DNA from: Solimonas terrae
Lineage (GTDB): Bacteria; Pseudomonadota; Gammaproteobacteria; Nevskiales; Nevskiaceae
NCBI RefSeq assembly: GCF_011067135.1
Contig: NZ_JAAMOW010000006.1
Span: 1 to 64,000 of the forward strand
Length of the DNA: 64,000 bases
Reading direction: 5' to 3'
The translations under genes were made by a program, and so were the position numbers. Shown piece by piece: positions 8,356-18,090 of this stretch. Numbering within the stretch: the stretch's first letter is position 1; every line of letters starts with the position of its first letter. Below the pieces are notes generated by a model. It was given only the letters and a program-made list of their open reading frames with translations. It made no database searches and was not told where the DNA came from.

Positions 8356-9276
8356 TCAGGCCGCGTGCGCGTGGCGGACGATGAACCGGGCAATCTCATG
8401 CAGTGCTGCGTCGGCCTCGGGCATTTTGCCGGCGAAGATCTGCCAGACATGCCAGAGATTCCTTGCAACGCTCAGCTCGGCGCTTCCGCCGGCCGCCTGC
8501 ACCCGCTCCACCAGGCGGCGGGAATCGTCGTACAGAATCTCGCCATCGGCGACCTGCACCAGCATCGGCGGCAAATCATGCAAGTCGGCAAACAGCGGTG
8601 AAGCCAGCACCTGTCGCGCGTCCTGCCCGCCCAGGTAGTCGCGAACGGCTTCTTCCAGCATAGCGGGATCGAGCAGGATTTCACTCGACGTGTTGTCCCG
8701 GATCGAGGCGCCGCTGAGCGTGAGGTCCGTCCATGGCGACAGCAGCACCAGAGCGGCCGGCATCGGCAAGCCTGCATCGCGAATTTTCAGTATGCAGGCC
8801 AGCGTCAGCCCGCCGCCTGCCGAATCGCCGGCCAGGACAATGTCGCGGGCGGCGATGCCACGCTCGAGCAAGCCGCGATAGGCATCCAGCGCGTCGTCCG
8901 GCGCGGCAGGAAACCGATGGTCCGGTGCCAGCCGGTAGTCGACGCATGCGACCCGCGCCTGCGCCCATTGCGCGAGACGCGCCGCGATCCCGCGATACAC
9001 GCTCGGCGAACCGACCAGATAGGCACCGCCATGGAAATACAGCAAGACCCGCCGTGCCTGCTGGTGCGTGCCGACCGACCATTCGATCGGCACGCCGCGC
9101 AGCGTATCGGCGCTGACCTTGATGCACGGCACGACCGGCAATCGGGTCAGCGCCGCCACCCGCAGCAAGGCGCGGCGACGCACGATGATCGAACGGCCGG
9201 CACGGAAGATCGGGGCCAGCATCCAGCGGACCGATTGCCGGCAGGCCCGGGCACGCAGGGAGAGACGCGAATTCAT
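8356..9276 (-). CDS. Alpha/beta hydrolase of the hormone-sensitive lipase (HSL) family
   Basis: A 306-residue esterase/lipase-like enzyme with the HSL oxyanion motif HGGAYL (82-87), nucleophile GDSAGG (Ser152), the acid region DGEILYDDS (about 243-251) and His275. It probably hydrolyses short or medium-chain esters. The N-terminus is basic with a hydrophobic stretch and no clear signal peptide. The ATG at 9276 is preferred because an upstream GTG frame from 9435 would overlap the divergent M61 gene. It is the first gene of the hydrolase-hydrolase(-kinase) unit. Confidence 0.87.
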   Translation of the reverse strand: MNSRLSLRARACRQSVRWMLAPIFRAGRSIIVRRRALLRVAALTRLPVVPCIKVSADTLRGVPIEWSVGTHQQARRVLLYFHGGAYLVGSPSVYRGIAARLAQWAQARVACVDYRLAPDHRFPAAPDDALDAYRGLLERGIAARDIVLAGDSAGGGLTLACILKIRDAGLPMPAALVLLSPWTDLTLSGASIRDNTSSEILLDPAMLEEAVRDYLGGQDARQVLASPLFADLHDLPPMLVQVADGEILYDDSRRLVERVQAAGGSAELSVARNLWHVWQIFAGKMPEADAALHEIARFIVRHAHAA

Positions 9277-9386
9277 GGCCGCAGCATAACCAAAAGACTG
9301 CGCGCTGCCGCGCTCCACGGCGAATTCTTCGGATTCGCAGCAACGGCATAATAGACGCCCTTCGCCGTCAACCGCGCCGATTCGTC

Positions 9387-11174
9387 GTGAATAGTGCTGT
9401 CGTGTTCCAAGTCCGTGCCGCCGACCTGCGCGCACACCTGTACGAAGTCCGCTGCCGGGTCGCCGCGCCGAATCCGGGCGGTCAGCAGTTCCGCATGCCG
9501 GGCTGGTTGCGGGGCAGCTATCTGGTTCGCGACTTTGCCAAGCATGTCGTGCAGCTGCGCGCGGAAAGCAACGGCGTGCCGCTGACGTTCGAGCGTCTCG
9601 ACAAGCGGTCGCTGCGCTGCGCGCCGAGCGACGGGCCGATCGATCTGATCTACAGCGTCTACGCGTTCGACGAGTCGGTCCGCAAGGCCTGGCTCGATAT
9701 GCGTCGCGGTTTCTTCAACGGCAGCTCGCTGTTCTATTGCCCGGTCGGCCGCGAGCAGGCCGCGTTCGAGATCGAATTGCAGACGCCGGACGATCCGCTG
9801 GCCTCGGCCTGGCGCGTCGCGACCACGCTGCCGGCCGTGCAGGTCGACGCACGCGGTTTCGGCCGCTATCGCGCGCAGACTTACGAGGCGCTGATCGACC
9901 ATCCGGTGGAGATGACCGACTATCAACGTATCGACTTCGACGTCGACGGCATTCCGCACGGGCTGGTGCTGTCCGGCCGCGTCGAGACCGATCTGCCACG
10001 CCTGGCGCGCGATCTCACGCGCATCTGCCACGTCGAACGCGAATTGTTCGGTCAGCAGCCGAAACTCGATCAGTATCTGTTTCTGACCAACGTCGTTGCC
10101 AGCGGTTACGGCGGACTCGAACACCGCGATTCGACGGCACTGATCTGCGGCCGCGGTGATCTGCCGCGCCCCGGCGACGACAAGCTGAGCCGCGACTACC
10201 GCAGCTTCCTCGGACTCTGCAGCCACGAATATTTCCACCTGTGGAACGTCAAGCGCATCACCGCCGCGAAGTTCCTCGAGTCGGATCTCGGCAGTGAGGC
10301 CTACTCGCGCGATCTCTGGCACTACGAGGGCATCACGTCGTATTACGACGATCTGTTCCTGCTGCGTGCCGGCGTGCTGGACGCAGCCGGCTATCTCGAT
10401 GTCGTCGCGGAAAATGCGACGCGCCTCGAACGCAGCCCGGGTCGGCACCGGCAAACGCTGGCCGACGCCAGTTTCGACACGTGGATCAAGTACTACCAGC
10501 CGGACGAGAACACGCCGAACAGCGCGGTCAGCTACTACGTGAAGGGGGCACTGGTGGCACTGTGTCTCGATTTGATCCTGCGACGCGACAGCCATTGCAC
10601 GCTGAACGACGTAATGCGCGCGAGCTGGGCGCGCTGGGGCGCCAGCGGCAGCGGCGTGCCGGAAGGCGGACTGGAGGCCCTTGTGCAGGAACTTTCCGGG
10701 CTCGATCTGCGCGCATTCTTCGATACCGCACTGCGCAGCACCGATGAACTGCCGCTGGCGGAACTGCTGGGCGACTTCGGCGTGCGTGCACAACGCCGCG
10801 CCGCGATTTCCGACGCCGATGCCGGCGGCTGGGTGTCCGGTGAAGCGCCGAAAGCCTGGAGCGGGCTCAAGCTGCGCGCCGGCGATACCCGCGTGCAGCA
10901 TGTGCTGAGCGACAGCCCGGCGATGCGGGCCGGCATCTCGGCAAATGATCAGCTGATCGCCATCGACGGGCTGCGCATCACGGCCGCCAACTGGCCGGCA
11001 CGGATCGCGGCGCTGCACGCGGGTCGTCGCTACGTCCTGCAGCTGTTCCGCAACGACGAACTGCTGTCGGTCGAAATGGAACCCGGCGCGCCGCCGGCCG
11101 ATACCTGGAGCCTGACGATGACGGATGCCGATCCGGCCATCGAGGCACGGCGCAAGGCCTGGATTGGCGCATGA
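9387..11174 (+). CDS. M61 family glycyl aminopeptidase-like metallopeptidase with PDZ domain
   Basis: A 595-residue protein with the zinc motif HEYFH (280-284, general base Glu281) and a third ligand in WHYEGITSYY (Glu314), the M61 signature. An N-terminal beta-domain covers about residues 5-170. A PDZ domain lies at about 490-570. No signal peptide is seen, so it is probably cytoplasmic. GTG start, divergent from the HSL esterase with about 110 bp between. Members cleave N-terminal Gly or Ala; the cellular substrate is unknown. Confidence 0.9.
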   Translation: MNSAVVFQVRAADLRAHLYEVRCRVAAPNPGGQQFRMPGWLRGSYLVRDFAKHVVQLRAESNGVPLTFERLDKRSLRCAPSDGPIDLIYSVYAFDESVRKAWLDMRRGFFNGSSLFYCPVGREQAAFEIELQTPDDPLASAWRVATTLPAVQVDARGFGRYRAQTYEALIDHPVEMTDYQRIDFDVDGIPHGLVLSGRVETDLPRLARDLTRICHVERELFGQQPKLDQYLFLTNVVASGYGGLEHRDSTALICGRGDLPRPGDDKLSRDYRSFLGLCSHEYFHLWNVKRITAAKFLESDLGSEAYSRDLWHYEGITSYYDDLFLLRAGVLDAAGYLDVVAENATRLERSPGRHRQTLADASFDTWIKYYQPDENTPNSAVSYYVKGALVALCLDLILRRDSHCTLNDVMRASWARWGASGSGVPEGGLEALVQELSGLDLRAFFDTALRSTDELPLAELLGDFGVRAQRRAAISDADAGGWVSGEAPKAWSGLKLRAGDTRVQHVLSDSPAMRAGISANDQLIAIDGLRITAANWPARIAALHAGRRYVLQLFRNDELLSVEMEPGAPPADTWSLTMTDADPAIEARRKAWIGA

Positions 11175-11211
11175 TGGCGCGTACGCTCACGGCCCGAAAC
11201 AGACAACACGC

Positions 11212-11859
11212 ATGATCGACCTGATCGTCAAAACCCTGCTCGCCTATCTGCTCGGCAACCTGATGGGCGGCCAGTTGATGGGCTGCCTGCGTGGCGGCAT
11301 CGATCTGCGCACGGTCGGCAGCGGCAACGTCGGTGCGACCAACGCCTTGCGCACCCAGGGCAAGGGCTTCGCGCTCGGCGTACTCGCGATCGACGTGCTG
11401 AAGGGCGTGATCGCGGCGCTGCTGCTGCCGCGCCTGCCGTCGTTGGGTACGCTGCTCGTGACAGCCCAGGAGCAGGCTTATGCCTGCGGCGTTGCGGTCG
11501 TGCTCGGGCACTGCTATCCGGCCTTCGCCGGCTTTCGTGGCGGCAAGGGCGTGGCCACCCTGGCCGGCGTATTCGCCACACTGCTGGGCGCCGCGCTGCT
11601 GTGGATGCTGCTCGCCTTCGTGCTGGTAATCCTGCTCAGCGGCTACGTCAGCCTCGCAACGCTGACCGCCGCTGCAACCGCGATTGCCTGGCTGGCGATT
11701 TGCGAACCGCAGCAGCTGTTCGCGGCGACCGGCCTGTTCGTGCTGGCAATGGCGGTACTGGTCACCTGGAAGCACCGCGAAAATATCGTGCGCCTGGCGC
11801 GTGGCGAAGAGCACCGCTTCGAAAAAGCACGAGTACTGGGCCGATGGCTGCAGCGCTAA
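11212..11859 (+). CDS. plsY: Acyl-phosphate:glycerol-3-phosphate acyltransferase
   Basis: PlsY is an inner-membrane enzyme transferring an acyl group from acyl-phosphate to sn-glycerol-3-phosphate, the first step of phospholipid synthesis. The 215-residue protein has about five membrane segments and the conserved motifs GSGNVGATN (36-44) and FRGGKGVATL (about 107-116). The ATG at 11212 gives the standard N-terminus; an upstream in-frame start would add an unconserved polar tail. Its last 16 bases overlap birA. Confidence 0.95.
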   Translation: MIDLIVKTLLAYLLGNLMGGQLMGCLRGGIDLRTVGSGNVGATNALRTQGKGFALGVLAIDVLKGVIAALLLPRLPSLGTLLVTAQEQAYACGVAVVLGHCYPAFAGFRGGKGVATLAGVFATLLGAALLWMLLAFVLVILLSGYVSLATLTAAATAIAWLAICEPQQLFAATGLFVLAMAVLVTWKHRENIVRLARGEEHRFEKARVLGRWLQR

Positions 11860-12821
11860 GCGAGACCGAGCTGCTGGCACTGGTCGACACGCTCGCCGAC
11901 GGCGAGTGGCATTCCGGCGAAACGCTGGCAGGCGGCTTCGGAATTACGCGCGCCGCGCTTTCGAAGCGCATCGAACGACTGCGCGAATGGGCCATCGATG
12001 TGGAATCGCGTCAGGGACTCGGTTATCGCCTGGCGGCAGCACTCGAGCGCCTCGACGCCGATCGGCTTGCATCCGCCGCGCCGATGCAGATTTCGGTCGC
12101 CGCGGTCGTCGACTCCACCAACACGCGGTTGCTGGACAGCAGCGCCGATCACGACCCGCAGGCACTGCTCGCCGAGATGCAGACCGCCGGCCGTGGCCGG
12201 CGCGGACGCGATTGGGTGTCTCCGTTCGGCGCCAATCTTTATCTCTCGATCGCCTGGTCGTGGCCCGCCTGGCCAAGCGAACTGAGCGCGCTGTCGCTGG
12301 CCGTCGGCGTGGCCTGCGCGAACGTTCTGGAAGCGCATGGCGTCACGGATGTCCGCCTGAAGTGGCCAAACGATCTGCTGGTCGATGATCGCAAGCTCGG
12401 CGGCATCCTGATCGAGCATCGAGGTGAAGCGGGTGGCGCCTGCCGCGTCGTGATCGGCCTCGGCCTCAACCTGCAAATGGCGGCGGGGCAGGCGGACGCC
12501 GTGACGCAAGCCTGGATCAATCTCGACGAAGCGCGTGCACGACACGGGCTTGCGCCGGTCGGCCGCAACGCGTTCGCGGCCGCATTGCTGCGCGAACTTC
12601 ACGGCGCGCTGCAGGCCTTCGATCGCGCCGGCTTTTCCGGGGTCGCCGACAACTGGGCACGCTTTGATGCCACGCGCGACACTGAGGTGCGCATCCTGAA
12701 TGGCGAGCACATCCTTGTCGGCGTTGCGCGCGGGGTCGACGGCAGCGGCGCGCTGCTGGTCGACGCCGGCGATGGTCGGCATCGCATTCATGCCGGCGAG
12801 GTCAGTCTCCGTCGCGCATGA
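11844..12821 (+). CDS. birA: Biotin-[acetyl-CoA-carboxylase] ligase / biotin operon repressor
   Basis: BirA makes biotinyl-5'-AMP and transfers biotin to the AccB lysine; with an N-terminal winged helix it can also repress bio genes. The 326-residue protein has the HTH at about residues 5-65, the adenylate loop GRGRRGRDW at about 115-123 and KWPNDLLVDDRKLGGILIE at about 173-191, then a C-terminal SH3-like domain. The bifunctional length is present. It overlaps plsY by 16 nt and coaX by 4 nt, so translation is probably coupled. Confidence 0.96.
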   Translation: MAAALSETELLALVDTLADGEWHSGETLAGGFGITRAALSKRIERLREWAIDVESRQGLGYRLAAALERLDADRLASAAPMQISVAAVVDSTNTRLLDSSADHDPQALLAEMQTAGRGRRGRDWVSPFGANLYLSIAWSWPAWPSELSALSLAVGVACANVLEAHGVTDVRLKWPNDLLVDDRKLGGILIEHRGEAGGACRVVIGLGLNLQMAAGQADAVTQAWINLDEARARHGLAPVGRNAFAAALLRELHGALQAFDRAGFSGVADNWARFDATRDTEVRILNGEHILVGVARGVDGSGALLVDAGDGRHRIHAGEVSLRRA

Positions 12822-13549
12822 AGCTGCTGATCGACATCGGCAACTCGCGCGTGAAATGGGCATTTGCGACCGGCAATGTGTTAGTTGACGCGGACGCGCT
12901 GGCGCATGACGGCCGGCCGGCGCTGACGCTTGAACGGATACCGGCACACCCCGTGCAGGCGATCTGGCTGACTCACGTTACTGGCGCCGCTCACGAAGCA
13001 GCGATCGTCGACATTCTGCGGACGCGCTACGGCGTGCAGCCGCAACTCGCGCGCGCCGCCCCGCACTGGTGTGGGCTTCACAATGGCTACCGCGAGCCGG
13101 AACGGCTCGGCGTCGATCGCTGGCTGGCGATGATGGCGGCATGGCGGGAAGCCCAGCCGGGCGCGCAGGCCAGCTGCGTCGTCGATGCCGGCACGGCACT
13201 CACCGCCGACGTGATCGCCGGCGATGGCCGACATCTGGGCGGTTTCATCGCCGCCGGCCTGCAAACCCAGCAACGCGCGGTGCTCGGTGCCACACGCTTC
13301 GCGACACGCGAGACCGAGACGCCGTTCCTGAGCGGCCTCGGCATCGATACCGAGAGCTGCGTTCGGCAGGGCGCCCTGCTCGCCTGCCTCGGCGCAATCG
13401 AGCGTGCGGCGAGGCAAGCCGGCGCCAGCGCGCGTTGCGTCATCACGGGCGGCGACGCGCCGATCCTGCTCGCACACCTGCCCGCGCACTGGAAACACGA
13501 TCCGAATCTGGTGCTGCACGGGCTGCGGGCCTTGTCCGAAGCGTCCTGA
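12818..13549 (+). CDS. coaX: Type III pantothenate kinase
   Basis: CoaX phosphorylates pantothenate in the first step of coenzyme A synthesis. The 243-residue ASKHA-fold protein has phosphate motif DIGNSRVKW (6-14), GVDRW in the middle and DAGTALTADVI at about 123-133. It overlaps birA by ATGA. The birA-coaX pair is widespread where CoaX replaces CoaA; E. coli has coaA at this place next to birA. Confidence 0.95.
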   Translation: MKLLIDIGNSRVKWAFATGNVLVDADALAHDGRPALTLERIPAHPVQAIWLTHVTGAAHEAAIVDILRTRYGVQPQLARAAPHWCGLHNGYREPERLGVDRWLAMMAAWREAQPGAQASCVVDAGTALTADVIAGDGRHLGGFIAAGLQTQQRAVLGATRFATRETETPFLSGLGIDTESCVRQGALLACLGAIERAARQAGASARCVITGGDAPILLAHLPAHWKHDPNLVLHGLRALSEAS

Positions 13550-13651
13550 GGCCTCACTGTTCATCGGCCGGACGCCACCGCTGGGCGGCGCTGGCCTTCA
13601 GCAGCACGGCAGGCTGCCATGCTGGGGCGTCGAACTTTCCGGGGGATGGGC

Positions 13652-15424
13652 ATGCACCGCACGAGCAATCGCTATCGCAAACAGCAGGGCGCGACAGCCG
13701 TGTTCGTCGCCATCACTCTGGTGCCGCTGTTGATCGCGACGATGTTCGCGATCGAAGTCGGGCGCGTCTATTACGCACATCGTGGATTGCAGAAGCTGGC
13801 GAACCTTGCCGCATTGGATGCGGCCAGAGTCGTGAGTGGCTGTGACAGCCAGAGCCTGCCAACACAAGCAGACCTGAATGCTGCCGCTCAAACCAGCATT
13901 GCGAACAACGGTGCCACCGGCATTGTCCAGACCGTGACCGTGGAGCCGGGCGTCATCACCACCGACAAACTCGCCGGCTCGGGAAGCGGTGTCATTCGCT
14001 ATCTGACCCCGGTCAGCGCAACGAATACGACCGCCATGCAGGACGCGCACGGGGTGCGCGTGACACTGACGCGAAAGTTTCCGACATCGTTGACCCCCTT
14101 CCTGTCGAAAAATGGCTCGACGATGATCGCGTCGGCCACCGCGGAGCAGCCGGCACTCGCCAGCTTTCGCCTGGGCACGACGCTGCTGACACTCGATCAA
14201 GGCGGCCTCAATCAGCTCTTGACGGCCCTGCTCGGAACCAACGTCAATCTGTCGCTGGTCGGCTACCAGGGAATCGCGCAGGCGCGTGTCAATATTGCGA
14301 ACCTGATGGTCGCAGCCAACGTCACCAACGTGAACGATCTGCTCGCCCTGAAGACCAATCTGCCGGGCGCATTGAAAATCCTCGGCAATGCGCTGTCGCT
14401 GGCGAGCGATGCCACGTCGGGAACCGCCGGCGGCCTGATCAGCGGCCTGGCGACGCAAAGCTTCACCGGATCGAGCCCGGTTACCAATTATTTCGGACAG
14501 GCACTCAACGGCCTCGGAAGCGCACTGAATCCGACCGTCTCGACAACCCTGAGCGCGATCCCGTTCGTCGACGGCCTCGGTTTGCTGACCGCGCTCGGGA
14601 CCACGGCCAGCAAGGGCAACACGATCCAGGTTCCGGTGACAACCACGGTGCCCGGCGTCGCCTCGCTCGGCGTGTTCCTGAAGGTGCTGCAGCCTGAACA
14701 GCCGTCCAATCTTCCCGGACGGGCAGGTTACAGTTCGTCCGGCACGCCGTTCACGACCGCGTCGTCGTCGCAGATCGTGACGCAGATACGGATTCTGCTG
14801 AACGGCATCGATCTCGGAATCATTTCACTGGCGAATGTTCGCCTGGCCATTGATGTACAGGCGGCCAATGGCAATTCGATACTGACACGCGTCAGTTGTC
14901 CATACGCTGGCAATCCGGCGAGCGCCACGATTCAGACCACTGCGTCGCTGTTGACGGCGACCGTCGGCACGTTCAGCGGTTCCGCTACCGCACAACCGGT
15001 CAACGGGCCATCGTCAGGCGCCGTGATCACCGCCGTCAACATCCCCCTAGTCCTCAGCCTGAGCATCACGACAACCGTCGGCACGCGAACCTTTGGCACG
15101 ACGGTGACCCAGACCGGCTCCGGCCCCACGTTCCCGGTGGCGCTGCCTACGATCTCCAGCGCCCAGAACCTGACTACAGTCGTCAGTTCGCTGCTGTCAT
15201 CCAATCTGAGTATCACGCTGAACGTGCTCGGCCTTCCGATCAGTCTTTCTGTCGGCAACATTCTTTCGGCCATTTTGACTCCGGTCGTGTCGCTGCTCGA
15301 CGGCGTGCTCGACCCGCTACTCAACGCACTGGGCGTCAAGACCGGCGTTGCCGGCGTCACGCTCGATTCCATCACGACCGCGCAGCCACAAATCGTGACG
15401 ACGGCATTGCCGGCAGGGCAATAG
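13652..15424 (+). CDS. TadG-like (TadE/G N-terminal domain) surface protein, orphan
   Basis: A 590-residue protein. The N-terminal segment QGATAVFVAITLVPLLIATM followed by AIEVGRVYYAHRGLQKLANLAALDAARV matches the Flp-pilus-assembly TadE/G-like N-terminal domain: one membrane helix then an LQ..AD.AAL helix. The rest is rich in Thr, Ser, Val, Leu and Asn with weak repeats and few charges, as in a periplasmic or surface beta-rich region. The ATG at 13652 has GGGGGA five bases upstream. No tadA/B/C, cpaB or rcpA genes lie nearby, so a pilus role cannot be assumed. Confidence 0.72.
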   Translation: MHRTSNRYRKQQGATAVFVAITLVPLLIATMFAIEVGRVYYAHRGLQKLANLAALDAARVVSGCDSQSLPTQADLNAAAQTSIANNGATGIVQTVTVEPGVITTDKLAGSGSGVIRYLTPVSATNTTAMQDAHGVRVTLTRKFPTSLTPFLSKNGSTMIASATAEQPALASFRLGTTLLTLDQGGLNQLLTALLGTNVNLSLVGYQGIAQARVNIANLMVAANVTNVNDLLALKTNLPGALKILGNALSLASDATSGTAGGLISGLATQSFTGSSPVTNYFGQALNGLGSALNPTVSTTLSAIPFVDGLGLLTALGTTASKGNTIQVPVTTTVPGVASLGVFLKVLQPEQPSNLPGRAGYSSSGTPFTTASSSQIVTQIRILLNGIDLGIISLANVRLAIDVQAANGNSILTRVSCPYAGNPASATIQTTASLLTATVGTFSGSATAQPVNGPSSGAVITAVNIPLVLSLSITTTVGTRTFGTTVTQTGSGPTFPVALPTISSAQNLTTVVSSLLSSNLSITLNVLGLPISLSVGNILSAILTPVVSLLDGVLDPLLNALGVKTGVAGVTLDSITTAQPQIVTTALPAGQ

Positions 15425-15521
15425 CGCCGCTCGGCTTCCGCGCCGCGTGGCAATTCCAGGCCGAGTCGGGGCGGGCCGGTGTTTGTAGAATGTGCGGCCG
15501 CATTTCCAGCCGCGATCACCC

Positions 15522-18020
15522 ATGCGCCCGCCTCTGCCGCCGCTGCCGGTTCTCGAAAGTGTCCGCGCAATCCGCGAGGCGCTTGCCGGAAAAGGGTGTG
15601 CGGTTCTGTCTGCCCCCCCTGGTTCCGGCAAGACGACGCTGGTGCCGCTGACGCTGCTCGACGAACCGTGGCTGGCTGGCAAGACGATCATCATGCTGGA
15701 ACCGCGCAGGGTCGCAGCACGCGCGGCGGCACGGCGAATGGCGTCACTGCTGGGTGAGGGCGTTGGTGAAACCGTCGGCTATCAAATTCGCTTTGAGCGC
15801 CGCATCTCGAATGGAACGCGGATCGAGGTCATTACCGAAGGCTTGTTGACGCGACGCCTGCAGGCCGACGCCGAGCTTCCCGGCGTCGGCCTGGTGGTCT
15901 TCGATGAATTTCACGAACGCAGCCTGGACACCGATCTTGCCTTGGCCTTGACGCTCGACATGCGCGCCACGCTCAGGCCGGAGCTTCGTGTGCTGGTGAT
16001 GTCGGCCACGCTCGACACCGACCGTGTGCGCATGCTGCTCGACGACGCCCCCCTGATCGAAAGCGGCGGCCGTCTGTTTCCCGTCGATATCCGCTACGGC
16101 TCATCTGCCGCATCGAGCAACGCACACGGAGAAGCCGTGGCGGCCGGTGCGCTGCGTGCTTTTGCCGAGACGGGCAAGGACATTCTCTGCTTTCTGCCGG
16201 GTGCGCGCGAGATCCGCACGGCACATGGCCGGCTCGCGGAGCGCCTGTCCGGACAAGCCGTGATCCGGCCGCTGTACGGCGAGCTCGCTTCCGACGAGCA
16301 GGATCTGGCCCTGCGGCCCGACGCTGACGGACGGCGAAAGATCATCCTTGCAACCAATATTGCGCAGACCAGCCTCACCGTCGAAGGCGTTGATACCGTC
16401 GTCGACGGTGGCCTCGTTCGGGTTGCACGCTTTGATCTCAGTGCCGGTGCCAACCGACTCGAAACCCTGAACGTCTCACGTGCTTCTGCCGACCAGCGTG
16501 CCGGTCGCGCGGGACGACTCGGGCCCGGCGTCTGCTACCGCCTGTGGACGCGCGATCAGCACACCGGTTTGCAGGCACACGACCAGGCCGAGATGGGATC
16601 GGTTGACCTGAGCCGTTTTGCATTGGAGCTGTTTGCCTGGGGCGCGCCCCGCCCCGACGTTCTGCGCTTTCTCGATCAGCCGACACCGGCGCACTGGCGC
16701 TATGCAGTGGATCTCCTGCTCGAAATCGGCGCGGTCTCGCCAGACGCTCGCATCACGGAACACGGCAGAGCGCTGCTGCGTTTGCCGGCGATTCCGCGCA
16801 TTGCGCACATGCTGCTGACCGCCAAAGACGCCGGCATCGGCAATACGGCGGCCTGGACTGCCGCCGCGCTGGAGGAGCGTGACGCGTCCGGCCGTCGTGA
16901 TCTCGCGGAATTCATGCGGCAGCTCGCGCAGGGCAGGGCGGACGCTGCACAAGTCCGTCGCGCGGCAGAGTCTGCGCGCCAGTTCCTGCGCGCGGCGGAA
17001 ATGGGCACGGCCGGTGGATTGTCGCCCGAAGACGTGGACGTCGCACGCTGTGTGGCCTGGGCCTACCCGGAACGCATCGCGATGCGTCGCGACGGCCTCC
17101 GCGAAAGACAGGAAACCGCATTTCTCTGCGCCGACGGCGTCGAAGCGCGAATCGACGAACGGGATCCCGCCGCCGTTTCGGAATGGCTCGCCATTGCGCA
17201 CTGGGATCCCGGCCCACCACGCCGCATACGCTCCGCGATCGCGCTGACGCGCGACGAGGTGCTGCGCGATCAACATCATCGCCTGCAGTGGCAAGACGTG
17301 GTCCGCTGGAGCGACAAGGACGAGATGGTCGTTGCCGAACAGCAGCGCCGTCTCGGGGCCATCGTCGTCGAGCGCAGACCGCTGTCGATTCATCAAGCCG
17401 GCCCCGCGATCACGGCTGCCATGCTCGAGGGCTTGCGTTCGATCGGCATACAGGCCTTGCCGTGGACTGGCGCCGCACGTCAGTTGCAAGCCCGTGTCGA
17501 GTCGCTCCGCCAGTGGCGCCGCGATGAGGACTGGCCGGACTTCAGCGACGAAGGGCTCTGGCAAAGTCTGGATCTGTGGCTCGCGCCGAGCCTCGCCGGC
17601 ATCTCGCGCCGCGACCATCTCTCACGACTCGACGTGGCGGCGCTGCTCGACGCGCAGCTGACATACGATCAGCAACAGCGCTTGAACAAGCTGGCCCCCA
17701 CGCATCTCGTGGCTCCGACCGGCTCGCGCATTCAACTGGAATATCGGCCACCTGAACCGCCGAATCTGGCAGTCAAGCTTCAGGAGATGTTTGGCTGCCA
17801 GGAGACGCCGACAATCAATGCAGGTCGTACGAAAGTGGTCCTGCATCTGCTGTCGCCGGCGCAACGGCCGCTTGCGATCACTCAAGATCTGGGCGGCTTC
17901 TGGCAGAACAGCTATGCCGACGTGCGCAAAGACCTGCGCGGTCGCTATCCGCGTCACCCATGGCCTGAAGATCCGGCGACGGCCGTCCCCAGCAGACGCG
18001 TCAAACCTCGCGGCCAGTAA
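15522..18020 (+). CDS. hrpB: ATP-dependent helicase HrpB
   Basis: An 832-residue DExH-box helicase. Walker A APPGSGKTT (31-39), motif II DEFH (128-131), SATLDTDRV (motif III region) and QRAGRAGRLGPG (motif VI) are present, followed by HA2 and the long HrpB C-terminal region. DEFH is the form normally found in HrpB. The ATG at 15522 follows an intergenic segment and starts MRPPLPPLPVLE, as in relatives. The physiological role of HrpB is poorly known. Confidence 0.94.
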   Translation: MRPPLPPLPVLESVRAIREALAGKGCAVLSAPPGSGKTTLVPLTLLDEPWLAGKTIIMLEPRRVAARAAARRMASLLGEGVGETVGYQIRFERRISNGTRIEVITEGLLTRRLQADAELPGVGLVVFDEFHERSLDTDLALALTLDMRATLRPELRVLVMSATLDTDRVRMLLDDAPLIESGGRLFPVDIRYGSSAASSNAHGEAVAAGALRAFAETGKDILCFLPGAREIRTAHGRLAERLSGQAVIRPLYGELASDEQDLALRPDADGRRKIILATNIAQTSLTVEGVDTVVDGGLVRVARFDLSAGANRLETLNVSRASADQRAGRAGRLGPGVCYRLWTRDQHTGLQAHDQAEMGSVDLSRFALELFAWGAPRPDVLRFLDQPTPAHWRYAVDLLLEIGAVSPDARITEHGRALLRLPAIPRIAHMLLTAKDAGIGNTAAWTAAALEERDASGRRDLAEFMRQLAQGRADAAQVRRAAESARQFLRAAEMGTAGGLSPEDVDVARCVAWAYPERIAMRRDGLRERQETAFLCADGVEARIDERDPAAVSEWLAIAHWDPGPPRRIRSAIALTRDEVLRDQHHRLQWQDVVRWSDKDEMVVAEQQRRLGAIVVERRPLSIHQAGPAITAAMLEGLRSIGIQALPWTGAARQLQARVESLRQWRRDEDWPDFSDEGLWQSLDLWLAPSLAGISRRDHLSRLDVAALLDAQLTYDQQQRLNKLAPTHLVAPTGSRIQLEYRPPEPPNLAVKLQEMFGCQETPTINAGRTKVVLHLLSPAQRPLAITQDLGGFWQNSYADVRKDLRGRYPRHPWPEDPATAVPSRRVKPRGQ

Positions 18021-18046
18021 GTCCCGGCTGCGCAATCGCGAACGAC

Positions 18047-18074
18047 AAAAAACCCCGATGCTCGCGCATCGGGG
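18047..18074 (-). terminator. Rho-independent terminator of the rRNA operon
   Basis: On the minus strand CCCCGATGC and GCATCGGGG form a 9-bp stem around a 4-base loop, followed by six T residues. It lies 16 nt past the 5S gene. In the plus direction the stem could also stop hrpB transcription, but the T tract there is poor. Confidence 0.85.
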
Positions 18075-18090
18075 TTCGTTGTGTTTAAGA

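Noticed and set aside
9273-11018. Long antisense frame opposite the M61 peptidase gene
   Set aside because: No domain or start signal; composition is that of the shadow frame while the plus-strand gene has the HEYFH motif.
15903-15914. DEFH in HrpB as an unusual motif II
   Set aside because: DEFH is the normal form in HrpB proteins, so it is not noteworthy.
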